A DNA stretch of 64,000 nucleotides, from NCBI GenBank assembly GCA_009760855.2, contig WPIO01000037.1:2793501-2857500 (forward strand), read 5' to 3'. This stretch comes from Cristatella mucedo. Taxonomy: Eukaryota; Bryozoa; Phylactolaemata; Cristatellidae. The position numbers and the translations under genes were made by a program. Positions 44,740 to 55,049 of this stretch are shown here, one piece after another (position 1 is the stretch's first letter; each line of letters starts with the position of its first letter). The notes beneath the pieces are model-generated. The model did not search any database and was not told the DNA's origin. It was given only the letters and a program-made list of their open reading frames with translations.

Positions 44740-45720
44740 AAATTGTTTCGTGTATTGCAGAGCACTCTATTTAACGGGCTAAAAGATAGTTTTACCAATC
44801 GTTCACGTAAAATTCACACATGTCAATCAACAGCAACGGTTCAACCGAAAGCCCTAATCCGTCGCAAATTGAGCTGAATTTGGCTCGGCAAACTGCATAT
44901 TCCTATCGCATTTAACTTTTCACAATGTTTAAAGTGTGCACGCATAATTTTATCCTATTTCATGTGTTCAATCTGGTGAAAATACGTGGCAATTGGCAAC
45001 AATGGCAGAGGCTATTCTCACACTTCTTGGCAAATCGATAGGAAATCAGCTGAGTTAAGTTTAAATTTCAATTGAACATAGAACTCCACTGTTCTCAAAC
45101 ACGTCCACATAACTTGAACCCATTCTGCACTAACGTCAATGGGCAAATGTAATTACCCGTACTAATGCGGCATTCTATTATCATCCCTTGTAAATTGCCA
45201 GATAGTTCCAAGGAAAAGCTCAAAATTTAATAAGGTATTAAATGGCACTGTGTTTAAAGTGCGGACACTTTATCTTTACCAAAGACATATTTATAATCGT
45301 GGGCAGCAAATGGCAATCGACAGCATTGGCCCGGCCAGTGCCACAATCCTCTTAGATCAATCAGAAATTGACCCCAAATTGGCTTGGCGAAGCTCAATTC
45401 TAATAGCACATGACATTTCTTGGTTTAGAAATGAATCCAAAACCTTGAGCACCAATTCTATTAACAATTGTCGGACAATGTTCGGTAATCGACCTGGCCA
45501 ACCCAGCAGTCACTTACAATCCATCGCCAAGCGACTTGAAACTGGCTGAACGAAGCCTTAACTTTCCTTGTGCATTTTTGCTTAAAGTGCTGCCACATAG
45601 TTTCAACAAACTGTGTACACACAATCGTGGGGACTGTGCTGTAGTAGTCTGCAATGGCCCAGCTCGAAGCACTGCATTGCCAAATCCTCTTCAATCACTT
45701 TCTTTAAAAAATCGTAATAG
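44740..45720. repeat. Diverged ~178-bp repeat, continued
   Basis: Continuation past the LINE. Markers include GGCAATCGACAGCATTGGCC near 45312, GGTAATCGACCTGGCC near 45484 and TGCAATGGCCCAGC near 45649, spaced about 165-172 bases. No gene. Confidence 0.6.
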
Positions 45721-45879
45721 AGAGCTGTAAAGATGCTGGAATGCTGTAACGAGTATGCCTTTCGTCAGCATAGCTAGCCTATGTAGGTTAGTTATGCCTC
45801 CACCCTTATGCCGGCAGCCAAGCGGCAGCAGGAACGCTGTACCTGAGCAACAGTGAGAAGCGTGAGGACCAGTGGCTTA

Positions 45880-46215
45880 GTTTTCTGTATCTTTCATTGG
45901 CAGCAGAACATCCGGAGCACCAGGGATACTGAAGCCAATCAAGTTCTTTTAGGCGTCACTGAGCCGGGTTGCTAGTATTAGGTAGCTCTACCTCGTTTGC
46001 TATTATTGGCCTGCCACAAGCCGTCGGACAACTAAAAACGAATTATGGGTAACGAATAGCACTCATCTTCACTTTCACAGCAACCGAGAAAAAGCTACGC
46101 CAAAAAATACACGGAAACTACCTTGTTAGTCGGTCCATTCATGTAAGACTTGTAGGTCTTGTCGCCTGTGACTCACTGTATGCAAGTCTTTCGGCATGTG
46201 GCCTAATCAATAAAT
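45880..46215. repeat. Dispersed repeat R3, copy 1
   Basis: Begins TTAGTTTTCTGTATCTTTCA and includes GAGCCGGGTTGCTAG and GAGAAAAAGCTACGCC. It recurs at 47185-47600 and 51880-52350, where the right part merges into a strongly decayed LINE reverse transcriptase segment (TGTAACTCACTGCGTGCAAG corresponds to the FCNSLL region). Confidence 0.65.
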
Positions 46216-46829
46216 AAGGAATACTGACATACAACCTTAAATGCACGGACAAACATGAAAAAACGAGCAATTATCGTGCTTGGATATGCGAATGCTAGCA
46301 TTCACGTAGATCTACATTTAAGGCCACTGGTGAGCCGGACTCCTCGTTAAATACACTGGCAGAATTATGCATAATGGTAAGGGAGAAAAGCACTCGGAAA
46401 AAAGAAACCGCAAGTCATCTAGGATGATTTTAGATGGGCAGATTTAGATTTGTCAGAGGAAGCTTTTAGGAACAGGTTCATCTTTTTTTAGCAGGGATTA
46501 AAGGAATACAATTTTTGAACAGCACCGAATCGGTTAAGTGGATCAAGACTTTCAGTAACGGTGAACTGATTGCTGGATTGCTCCAAACTACACCAAGTAA
46601 CAACAACGGAGCGACTACTAGTAGACCAGGAGGAGATGGTGCGAGCACAGACCGGGAAGCTGGAAGTTTAGGTGGGTAGGCTTGTGCTAGGTACGAAACT
46701 GACCGGGGCACCCGAAAGACAATCTTGAAGTCGATTTGATGCTTGCTAGGAAGTCGGTAAAGCTCACAAATATGTGGTGTGTTGCTGCAGCTACGACGGC
46801 AACGTCCATTACAGCAGACCAGGCGAGCT
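46216..46829. other. Intergenic, nothing recognised
   Basis: No family exon, transposon end or RNA gene. The 77-codon minus-strand frame at 46478-46711 is proline/leucine-rich and has no paralogue. Confidence 0.5.
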
Positions 46830-47085
46830 GCTTAGTTTGTCACCAGTTGAAGTTAATAAAAGGCAAAGGTCGAAAGTCCTGAATAAAGGCAATTGCAGCA
46901 ACTTACGTTCGACATCACAAACGCCAGAACCTAGTGGTTTCGCACTCTGCCTTGCCACGCCCTGATTTTCACAGTGTGCTTCTGGAAATCCGAAACACTT
47001 TTTCTCAAAGCTGGCTGCTTTCGACGTCCCATTATTTCATGATTAGGTTTTATAACTTTTGGAGGCCAAAAAATGGTACGAAAGC
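46830..47085. repeat. Dispersed repeat R4, copy 1
   Basis: Recurs at 49370-49610 inside the truncated gene copy 5. Shared words include TGAATAAAGGCAATTGCAGC and AACTTACGTTCGACATCAC. Nature unknown. Confidence 0.65.
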
Positions 47086-47184
47086 ACTGAATGAGTGCTG
47101 GCATGCCACGGGGAGCCGTAGCATGTTCGTCAGCCGTAGCAAGCCTGCCTAGACACGAACGAGGGACCTAAAAAACTGGGCTGA

Positions 47185-47600
47185 GGGCGGCGTGGTCTTT
47201 TTTTAGTGCTCTGTGTCTTCTCATTGGCAGTGGAACACCTAGAACGCCAGGGACGCTAAAGCCGCTAAGCAGCTTTAAGTGAGGCTAAGCCGGATTGCTA
47301 TTACAATGAAGCTCTACTTTGCACATCATTCTTTGCCCGCCTTCAGCTGTCTGAGAACTAAGAACGAATAGCGGATAGTGAATTGCACTCATCATCGCTT
47401 CCACAGCAACTGAGAAAAAGCTACGCCTAAAATACGTGGAAACTACCTAAGTAGCAGGTTCATTCGTCTGCGAAATCAAGTCTTGTATTCTGTACCTCAC
47501 CGCATGCAATTATTTTGGCACGTGCAAGAAAGTACCGGCAGTTGATGGAAAACTCTGCAGCCAGGCCTGTTTGTCTTGACAGTAGCAACAGCTTTTGTCC
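47185..47600. repeat. Dispersed repeat R3, copy 2
   Basis: Middle copy of R3. Its right end contains GGAAAACTCTGCAGCCAGGC and CTTGTTTGTCTTGAC-like sequence, a worn QNSAARLVC segment of a LINE on the plus strand. Confidence 0.65.
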
Positions 47601-47689
47601 CAATCACTTCTCTTAGTCCTGCGCTGGCAAGGCATCAAGCAGCATCACTCTACATCTCACTACCAATCAATTGACAGTTTTCAATGGCT

Positions 47690-48600
47690 TCCTAAGGTCC
47701 ATCGCAACTGCACTGCAATCTACTTGGCATCCAAAAATGAGCTGCACGAAGCTCCAATTTTGATTAACTATCACGGAAAATTGTTTCAAGTGTTGTACTT
47801 GTACATAATATCGAATTCACCTTAGTCAGGCAAATGACCTGTATAGGCCTAATGATCAATTCGCTAGCCTGACTGTATATACCTGATCGTTTTCAGCAGT
47901 GTCAAGTACAAATCTACAGAATGTATACGCAGTTAACTTAATTTAGAGTGCATTCATAGAATTGCCTGATATCGCGGGCATTCACACTAACCAAATTTAC
48001 CTTCAAGGCCCGGCCGGTGACTGATTGTACTACGGTCCGATTACTCACATACGATTCCGTAGTGCCAACTTTGACGATAATTGCATGCAATAGGCTGCTG
48101 CTGTTTCCAGGAGGAGTTTATAAAACAAGTCGACGGCAGCGTTTTATACACGAGGCTGTGTGGCATGCAATGCCGCAATGATTAACAATGGATTTCACAG
48201 TCGTAGACGCATTTTAGCAGGCGTAACTTCAATAAGTGGCAGTTCATTTAAAATAATAATTAGGAGAAATTGAAAATAGCGATTAAACTTAGGATTTTGA
48301 GTTAATTGAGGAAGTACAAGGATGCAATATACAACGTGAATTGTATTCAAGTGTCGCTTAACCGGATTGTTTGTGCTAGGCAGCTCTGCCTTGTGCGTCA
48401 TTATTTACCGGCTTATGCAAGCTAATTAGCGATTCATTGCCTTGGCGGCAAAGCGCGAGGGACTTGGCAAGCGTGCGATAGAGTGGGACCACAGTCATAC
48501 ATAGCCGTCAATTATGGTTGTGACCTGAAAGACCTGCAGTGACCTAGTAAGGGTTGTAGGTCACCTATCGTTATTTTTTAAAGCATCTGCTTGAATAGAT
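47690..48600. repeat. Upstream segment of copy 5, paralogous to 54110-54960
   Basis: Aligns in order with the region before copy 6: AACTATCACGGA, GATCGTTTTCAG, TACGATTCCGT, GGCATGCA and an R3-like word with CCGGATTG and CAGCTCTGCC. Copies 5 and 6 therefore came from one duplicated unit, separate from the A/B block that carries copies 1 and 2. Confidence 0.65.
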
Positions 48601-48683
48601 CTGCGTGGATAAATTTTCGCTCTTGCTGCCAATATAAAACTGTCAGGAATGAATATTAAGTTACGACAGACAACGCCAGTAGA
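48583..48683 (+). promoter_or_regulatory. Core promoter of gene copy 5
   Basis: TATAAA at 48633-48638, 51 bases before the ATG, preceded by TTCGCTCTTGCTGCC and TTTTTTAAAGCATCTGCTTG (CCAAT-like box changed). Confidence 0.6.
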
Positions 48684-50410
48684 ATGCGTACCGTCGTTGA
48701 CTTCCTTGCGATGGTGGCTTTGGTCACAGGCCAGGGCAGTGATTCTTGGTGTAAGACTAAGGTTTCCGGTTCCTTACTCGCATAGTGAATAGTTAATAGT
48801 TAATGACTGAATGTTGGAGAATAACAATTGCATTCTCGTATGCATAGCATATTTCAGGTCTACATAAATTTATAGTTAACGTTGAATTTTGTATTTCTTT
48901 TCACTGCGTCAAGCACTTTTTTCGAAGTTTTGCACTTCAGTGATAGGTGTATCTAACTTTCACAACGAGGAAGTTGGTCATAGCGACAGCGGCTGAAATG
49001 AGGTTCGGTATAATGGTGCATAGTTACGCTTAAAATGTCCTGACTTCGTGTCCAAGCTGAACTAAAGGCAAGGACCATGTCTCCTGCGATACAGGCTAAG
49101 ACTGCATGCGATTCCGCTCATTTGGCCTTGGACTTAATCGCCTAGACCAGTGAAGCTCGCCTTATATGTCTACGTGAAGTAACAGTAACGAGTGGCTGAA
49201 TTCAGCAGCTTCAATTTTGGCCTCGGCGGCAGCTTAATAATACCAGATGGTGTCTGTATCCGGCGGACCGGCTGCTTGCTGCACCAAGACTATATTCTTA
49301 GTACATGTGCTGTAAATCAGTAAGTCGAGAGTGTAAGTCGAGTCTATAGTCGAGTCTTTAAGACGAGCTGCTTATTTTGGCACCCGTTGAAGTTAATTAA
49401 AGGCACAGGTCAAAAGTCCTGAATAAAGGCAATTGCAGCAACTTACGTTCGACATCACAAAAGCCTGAACCGAGCGGTCTCGCACTCTGCCTAAGCAGGC
49501 CCTTATTTTGGCAGAGATCTTCTCGCAATCTGAAACATACTTCCCAGACCTGGCTACTTGCAACATCATGTAATTTACCGGTTAGGTTTTCCGGGTGGTG
49601 GCTGTAAAAATGTGTTAGGAAAATGGCTAAACATGAGTAGCTCTCTCATCGGTAACAATAACCTTGCCTTATTGCAGGTCCGAAAGCTAGGCAGTACTCT
49701 TAGTTGCTTGAGAACACCTCCTAGCTAGATATATAATCTCTATATTTGAGAATGTAACCGAGATGAGGATCTGAGCACCCACTATTATTACATATATTTA
49801 TAAGATTTCTGAGCTATGCTTTCGTGAAAACCACTTCGTCTAACACGCCGTGAGCTGATTAATTACATTATTAAGAACGTTGATTGGCGGTGTTTTGCAC
49901 CTTCGGCTCACTCATTTAGACGATTAGTGAGCTCGCCATTAACTTGCTTACTATTTCCATCAGACTGCATGCTTCATCTACCTATGCCAATGACCAGCAA
50001 GTGGCAAAATCGCTCCGTCTGTCCGTTTTAAGGCAGTTACTTCCTACCCGTGCCTTTCTAATCAACAAGAATCAATGGGGATGCGCCTCCGATTTCAGCT
50101 GGATTTCAATCTTTAGTCGAGGCAATCATCCTTGCATCTACGAAAAGAAGCCCGTTCCAACGCTGGTCTACGCCCCCGGGGAGACAGCTGATTATTTCCG
50201 AAGTAATGGTAAGTGAGTCGGTCAAGGTTAGGTCCTACCAGCCATTCCATGCTAATGCTGCTGGTGCAAGGTCAGGATTTGGCAATGCCACCAGGAACTC
50301 AGCTGCTTGACTTATTAAGATTTGTCTTGCTGCAGAAGTGATGTCTCGTGCCATGCTATCCGGTTTTGGGTGTTCGTGCCGACGCTCTCCTCTTTTATGC
50401 GAAGCTGTAA
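48684..50410 (+). pseudogene. Gene copy 5 (exons 1, 5 and 6 only)
   Basis: Exon 1 (48684-48750, [20 protein letters not shown]) ends in Trp where paralogues have the conserved Cys and has an Asp inside the signal peptide core. Exons 2 to 4 are missing; repeat R4 (49370-49610) lies in their place. Exon 5 (50033-50208) is fully open, with AFLINKN, CASDFSWISIFSRG and VPTLVYAPGETADYF. Exon 6 (50370-50410) is open but its acceptor reads GG instead of AG. AATAAA is at 50505-50510. Exon 1 (phase 1) cannot join exon 5 (phase 2) in frame, so this is a pseudogene. Confidence 0.85.
49370..49610. repeat. Dispersed repeat R4, copy 2
   Basis: Matches 46830-47085. It lies between exon 1 and exon 5 of gene copy 5, at or near the place where exons 2-4 were lost. 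Confidence 0.65.
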
Positions 50411-50519
50411 AGGCAAACGTCATTACAGTCAAGGGAGACCGCTCACCGATCGCAACCTAAAGAAGGGATCAACTAGACAAGCGGTTCGCATTTTATATGA
50501 GGAGAATAAAGAGGTTTTC

Positions 50520-50900
50520 CTTCAGTATTTTGATTTCTTTTCGGTTTTCACACCACAATTAGTCTACAATCGACCAGCATATGGCTTAGTAAGGCTCCAA
50601 TTCTGTTCGCATATAAAATTCACTTCGTTTAAAATGTAACCCCATAATTATTTCCCCTTCTGAGTGTTTAATCTAACTGCCATGCAATGCAATCGACTGC
50701 AGTTGCTCAACTAAAGCAAACAAAATGGCGCAAGGCGACCGAAGATTTTTTTTGTACAGTTCCTACTGTCATCACTTTAACCTTTTATCTTTGTTTTTAT
50801 GGTTTCTGAAAATTAAAGTGCATTGTGTGTGCTAATTTGGCGGAAACGAGTGGCAATCGATGTCAACCTGACAAATGCGCACCGGCAATAGAGGGAAACC
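50520..50900. repeat. Diverged ~178-bp repeat, segment after copy 5
   Basis: Words such as CAATGCAATCGACTGCAGTT near 50695 and GAGTGGCAATCGATGTCAAC near 50848 place it in the same old repeat that follows copies 1, 3, 4 and 6. Confidence 0.5.
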
Positions 50901-51300
50901 CTATCAAACCCGAAAAATATTCACAACAATACTAATAATAAGGTATACTATTTAATCGATCTAGCCGGGTTGTTGACGTTATATTCAGTTACGTTTATAA
51001 CACAAAGAAATATCTTAGTGCAATGTACGGCTTTTATGAAAGTAGTTATTGTAAGATTTGTTTGTTCATGGAATAAAGCGCATACTCTGAATGCCGCAAA
51101 TATTAAGACTGGTTTTGAGGAATGCAGCCAGAGTGCCCGTTCAACAATCGTTCCGCTACAGCAGTTAGCTAGCTGGTTCCTTATTTGATTTCGGATAGAA
51201 TTTTTTACGAGAGGTTAGAAATTTCAGTTTCGTAAATGAGTATTTCGACGTTGCAAATCTGGGAATTAACGTCAAAACTATAATAATTTATAAACCATAT
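50901..51300. other. Intergenic, nothing recognised
   Basis: No family exon, LINE motif or RNA gene is visible. Confidence 0.45.
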
Positions 51301-51600
51301 AATTCTTTAGCTTCGCTTCCGTCTCTTTGCTTTCTTTCCTCATTCTGCCGCTGCCTCTGTTGCTGTATCTTGTCTGTTTTCCTTTTGTCTGTTTACCTAT
51401 ATGCTTACCTACTGTCTAATATATCTAATAGATGCATCTACCAACCAAGCGTGTGTATCTTTTCCGTCACCTTTTCCTCTCTCTCTTTCTCTCTCTCATC
51501 TATATTTTATCTTGCGTCGTTTCTCTCTGTACATTTCATATGTCTTCTCTATCTACTTCCACAGCATTCGTCCGTTTGCCTCAGCCTGTGACTAAGTGAC
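51301..51600. repeat. Pyrimidine-rich tract
   Basis: About 300 bases dominated by C and T on the plus strand, with short CTCTCT runs near 51480-51500. It produces spurious Ser/Leu/Phe-rich frames. Confidence 0.7.
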
Positions 51601-51879
51601 CGCAGTCAGGGTCAGCTGTCATGACAAATTGCCACGGCTGAGAACTGCCTATCTGCTCCTGGAGATGGCTCTTATGAGCAATTTTGATGGAAAAGAATGC
51701 AGCCGCTGGTCGCACACCAGCAGCACACCTCCACGTTTTTCTGGCATGCGATTCTCAGGTAGAGAAGGAGAACGTAGATCGTCATCGCAGCTTTAACTGT
51801 TGAATATTGAGGCCCAAGCCTTCTGCCAGGTGCTAATTCACTGTACGAAGCAGTATCCGAGAAAATGGTCAGAGGGTGG

Positions 51880-52350
51880 GCCTGGTTTAGTTTTCTGTAT
51901 CTTGCCATTGTTAGTGGAGCACCTGGAACGTCAGGGATACTAAAGTCACTAAGTATCTTTAAGTGTGGCTGAGCCGGATTGCTATTACAATGGAGCTCTG
52001 CCTCGCTTACCGTTATTTGCCGCCTTCAGCTGTCCGATAGCTATAAACGAATAACCGAGATAGAATACCACAAATTCTCGCTTTCATTGCAACCGTAAAA
52101 AAGCCACGCCTAAAAATAAATAAAAACTACCTAAGTAGCATGCCTCGTTCACTTATTTGGAAATTTCTGTCTAAACTTCTGTAACTCACTGCGTGCAAGT
52201 ATTTCGGCATGTGCGATAAGGTACCTACACTTGATGCAAAACTCTACAGGTAGGATTGTTAGTCATGACAGTAACAACTGCTTTTGTTCCACTCCTTCTC
52301 ATCTACCTGCACTGGCAACGCACCAAGCAGCATCAGGCAACTTTAGGGGT
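51880..52350. repeat. Dispersed repeat R3, copy 3
   Basis: Longest R3 copy. The right part (about 52170-52350) is a decayed plus-strand LINE segment (TGTAACTCACTGCGTGC, then GATGCAAAACTCTACAGG, then CACTGGCAACGCACCAAGC), so R3 probably spread with, or is itself, an old LINE remnant. Confidence 0.65.
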
Positions 52351-52694
52351 CTTTCGCTGAATTCTACATGACTCCATTTTCTTACTTCAGCCTATCTATG
52401 TAAAATAATTGCCTATCCTACCTTACTATTAGCTAGTGTGGCTTAGTTTGATTAGTGATATCTCTATCCAACGTCATATCATTTGTAGACTGCAGCCGGT
52501 TGACTTTCAAATCGTAGACCTCACTTCTAAAATACTGTACGTCATCGCCTGTTTTGATTTGCAAGAAACTAAAGATGAACCTTTTCCTCGTGGATCCTTT
52601 CGTGATTAGCACCCTTTATGTGGTTCTGTGAACAAACACCGGAACACCTATCACAAGCCAATTTACTAGCATCCATCCTGCATAAGCCATGTCC

Positions 52695-53792
52695 TAGTGA
52701 TTAAGGCCCATGGAATAGGATATCACTTTTATTCTGGTGATACTCGGTTGTATTTGTCATTTAAACCCTCAGATTCTGCTGCAGCAACTGATAAACTGAA
52801 TGCTTGACTTGCCAACATTCGATCCTGAATGTCGGAAAACTTTCTGAAGTTAAAAGACAATAAAACCGAACTGCTCCTCATAGGACACCCTAAGCGTGCG
52901 GCTGGAATAAAAGGCTTTGCTCTTCTAATAGGTGATGCTATTGTGCGACCATCACCACGTGCTCGAAATTTAGGTGTAATTTTCGACAGCTGCCTTAATT
53001 TTAAAAGCTTCATTCAGAAGACTGCTTCTACAGCTAGCCATCACGCCCAATCCCTATCCAAGATCAGGAGCTGTCTCCCAAAGTTCCTTGTAAAAAATTT
53101 AACTTGCTCCTTAGTTCTGTCCCGGTTTGATTATTGCAATTCCCTTTTGGCTGGGCTACCAAAGAAAGCTGTTAGGCCACTGCAGCTGACTTTGAATATG
53201 GCTGCAAAGCTAGTCTTCAAGTCCCAGAGGTTTGAGCACGTATCTCCTTAGCTAAAAGAGCTAGGATGGATACCGGTTGAGCAACGGATACAGAGCAAAG
53301 TTCATACGCTGACCCACAAGGCCCGCCACGGCTTGGCTCCTTCGTACCTAGATGAACTGCTGCATCAGTTTCAGCTTGTTTACGCTCTCAGGTCCTGTGT
53401 GGAAAATAAATTAGCTGTTCCATTCTTCCGCTTAAAGACCGTTGACGACAGAAGCTTTAGCTCTGCAGGTCCTAAACTGTGGAACTCGCTTCCACAATTC
53501 TTATGCAACGACAACTACTCTGCTACTGCCGACTGTGGCACATCTTTTTCAGCGGTCCTGAGCTGCTACTTCCATGCTACTCACTACCTCAGCTGCTCTC
53601 CTGACTCTGCTATGCTTCCCACTTTCTCTTTGTTGCGTAAGACGAAGTATGTTGGCTACCGAATGCGTACCGAAAGCCGCTTAGGGTGTGAGTGTGCTAT
53701 ACAAAACTCTCCTTCCCAACACCCACATGGCCTTTATGACTTTGTGGAGTTACAGACGGAGATACATTACATTAAATTACATTACGTTTCAT
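52695..53792 (+). mobile_element. Second LINE family: reverse transcriptase end, ATTAC tail
   Basis: The plus-strand remnant starts at the catalytic region (YHFYSGDTRLYLSF, YADD changed to YSGD) and continues through NFLKLKDNKTELLLIGH, RNLGVIFDSCLNF and SRFDYCNSLLAGLP (frame 52829-53251). After a stop at about 53249 comes the C-terminal part (53333-53794, with GPKLWNSLPQFL). It ends GATACATTACATTAAATTAC. The tail is ATTAC-type, unlike the ATT tail of the main family, and the protein differs throughout. Inactive. Confidence 0.85.
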
Positions 53793-54109
53793 AAAAATCC
53801 CAGCTTTGGCTCTCATCAAGAGCAATACGAATTTTGCTATTGCTATTTATGTCACTTACATTCCTAACAGTTTCGTGAATGGTTGCATGTTAAAGACCAC
53901 TGCGCTCCATCAGTGCCGGCTGAATTACACCCTCCTGCCTCTCCAGTTGCCTTGCAGATGGTCTTCAAAGGCGGGCCCTGCGAACTATACTGCTTCGCTA
54001 GGTACGCGCGAAGAAGCTGTACGGACCACCAGCATGTCATTCCCTAGGCATGCGAGTGCAGACGCGAATGACTTCATAGGTCGAGAGTGACAAAACTGCA
54101 ACCTACTTT
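53793..54109. other. Intergenic, nothing recognised
   Basis: Between the second-family LINE and the duplicated upstream region of copy 6. The 94-codon frame at 53806-54090 has no recognisable domain. Confidence 0.45.
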
Positions 54110-54960
54110 GCGTCCTCAAAATGAGCTGCATTAAGCTCTGATTTCGATTAACTATCACGGACAATTTTTCCAGGTTGTACTCATTCATAGCGTCAATTTT
54201 CCTTTGTAGTGCGAATAACCTACAAAGGCCTCACCATATCTCCGATCGTTTTCAGTGGCCTCAAGCTTCAAAGTAGACAGAACTTACGTGTAGCCAACTG
54301 TATTAAGAGTTACACACTCGGAACAGATTAACGTCATTGTCTGCATCCAGACTAACAATAATTCACCTCCAAGACCCGTCCAGCAATCTGGTTGTGGTTA
54401 GCTCCAGTTGCGCCTGTACGATTCCGTGGTGCAAGCGTTGACAATCGGCCCACGTACGAGGCTATTGATTTTTTCATGATGCATTTATAAAAATGTCCAA
54501 TGGTATTTTATGGCATGCACAGGAGCCGGGCGGCGTTCAATGCTGCTGAAAATAATGAGCTACTTCAAAATCGCAGAAACATTTTATCCGGCGTAACTTT
54601 GATCGGTTGCAGTTACTAGAAAATCGCAATATTTTATCGATATTAAAATAGCGGCCGGCCTTAACATTTTTAAGTTTCTTAAGAAGTGCCCCGTCGCGAT
54701 CTACAGGGGGAATTGCATTTAACTGTGACTGAGCCGGATTGCTAGAACTACGCAGCTCCGCCTCGTGCGTCATTGCTCGCCGGCATAGCTAAGCTTTGAC
54801 AGCTGTTCGCTGCCATGGCAGCAAAGCATGAGAGACCTGGCAAGCGCGAGATACGGTTTGAGCCCAGCCATCCAGCCTTTAGTCGTGGCTCTGCGATCTA
54901 CACGACCTGCGGCGACCTACTTTGGCTTGTGAATCACCCATTGTTACTTCGTAAAGCATC
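54110..54960. repeat. Upstream segment of copy 6, paralogous to 47690-48600
   Basis: Aligns in order with the upstream region of copy 5 (see that entry). It contains GACTGAGCCGGATTGCTAG near 54727, a word also found in R3. Probably includes distal regulatory sequence, but this cannot be separated from simple co-duplication. Confidence 0.65.
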
Positions 54961-55049
54961 TGATTGGACAGCCCGGCTAACACTTTTGCTCTTGCCGCCA
55001 ATATAAACCTCTCGGGGAATATCAAGTTACGAGAAGCAGCGCCAGTAGA
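54954..55049 (+). promoter_or_regulatory. Core promoter of gene copy 6
   Basis: TATAAA at 55002-55007, 48 bases before the ATG. It is preceded by AAAGCATCTGATTGGACAGC (inverted CCAAT box), GGCTAACACTTTTGCTCT and TGCCGCC. This is the cleanest version of the shared promoter. Confidence 0.78.

Noticed and set aside
46478-46711. Proline/leucine-rich minus-strand frame
   Set aside because: Single occurrence, low complexity, no domain and no exon context.
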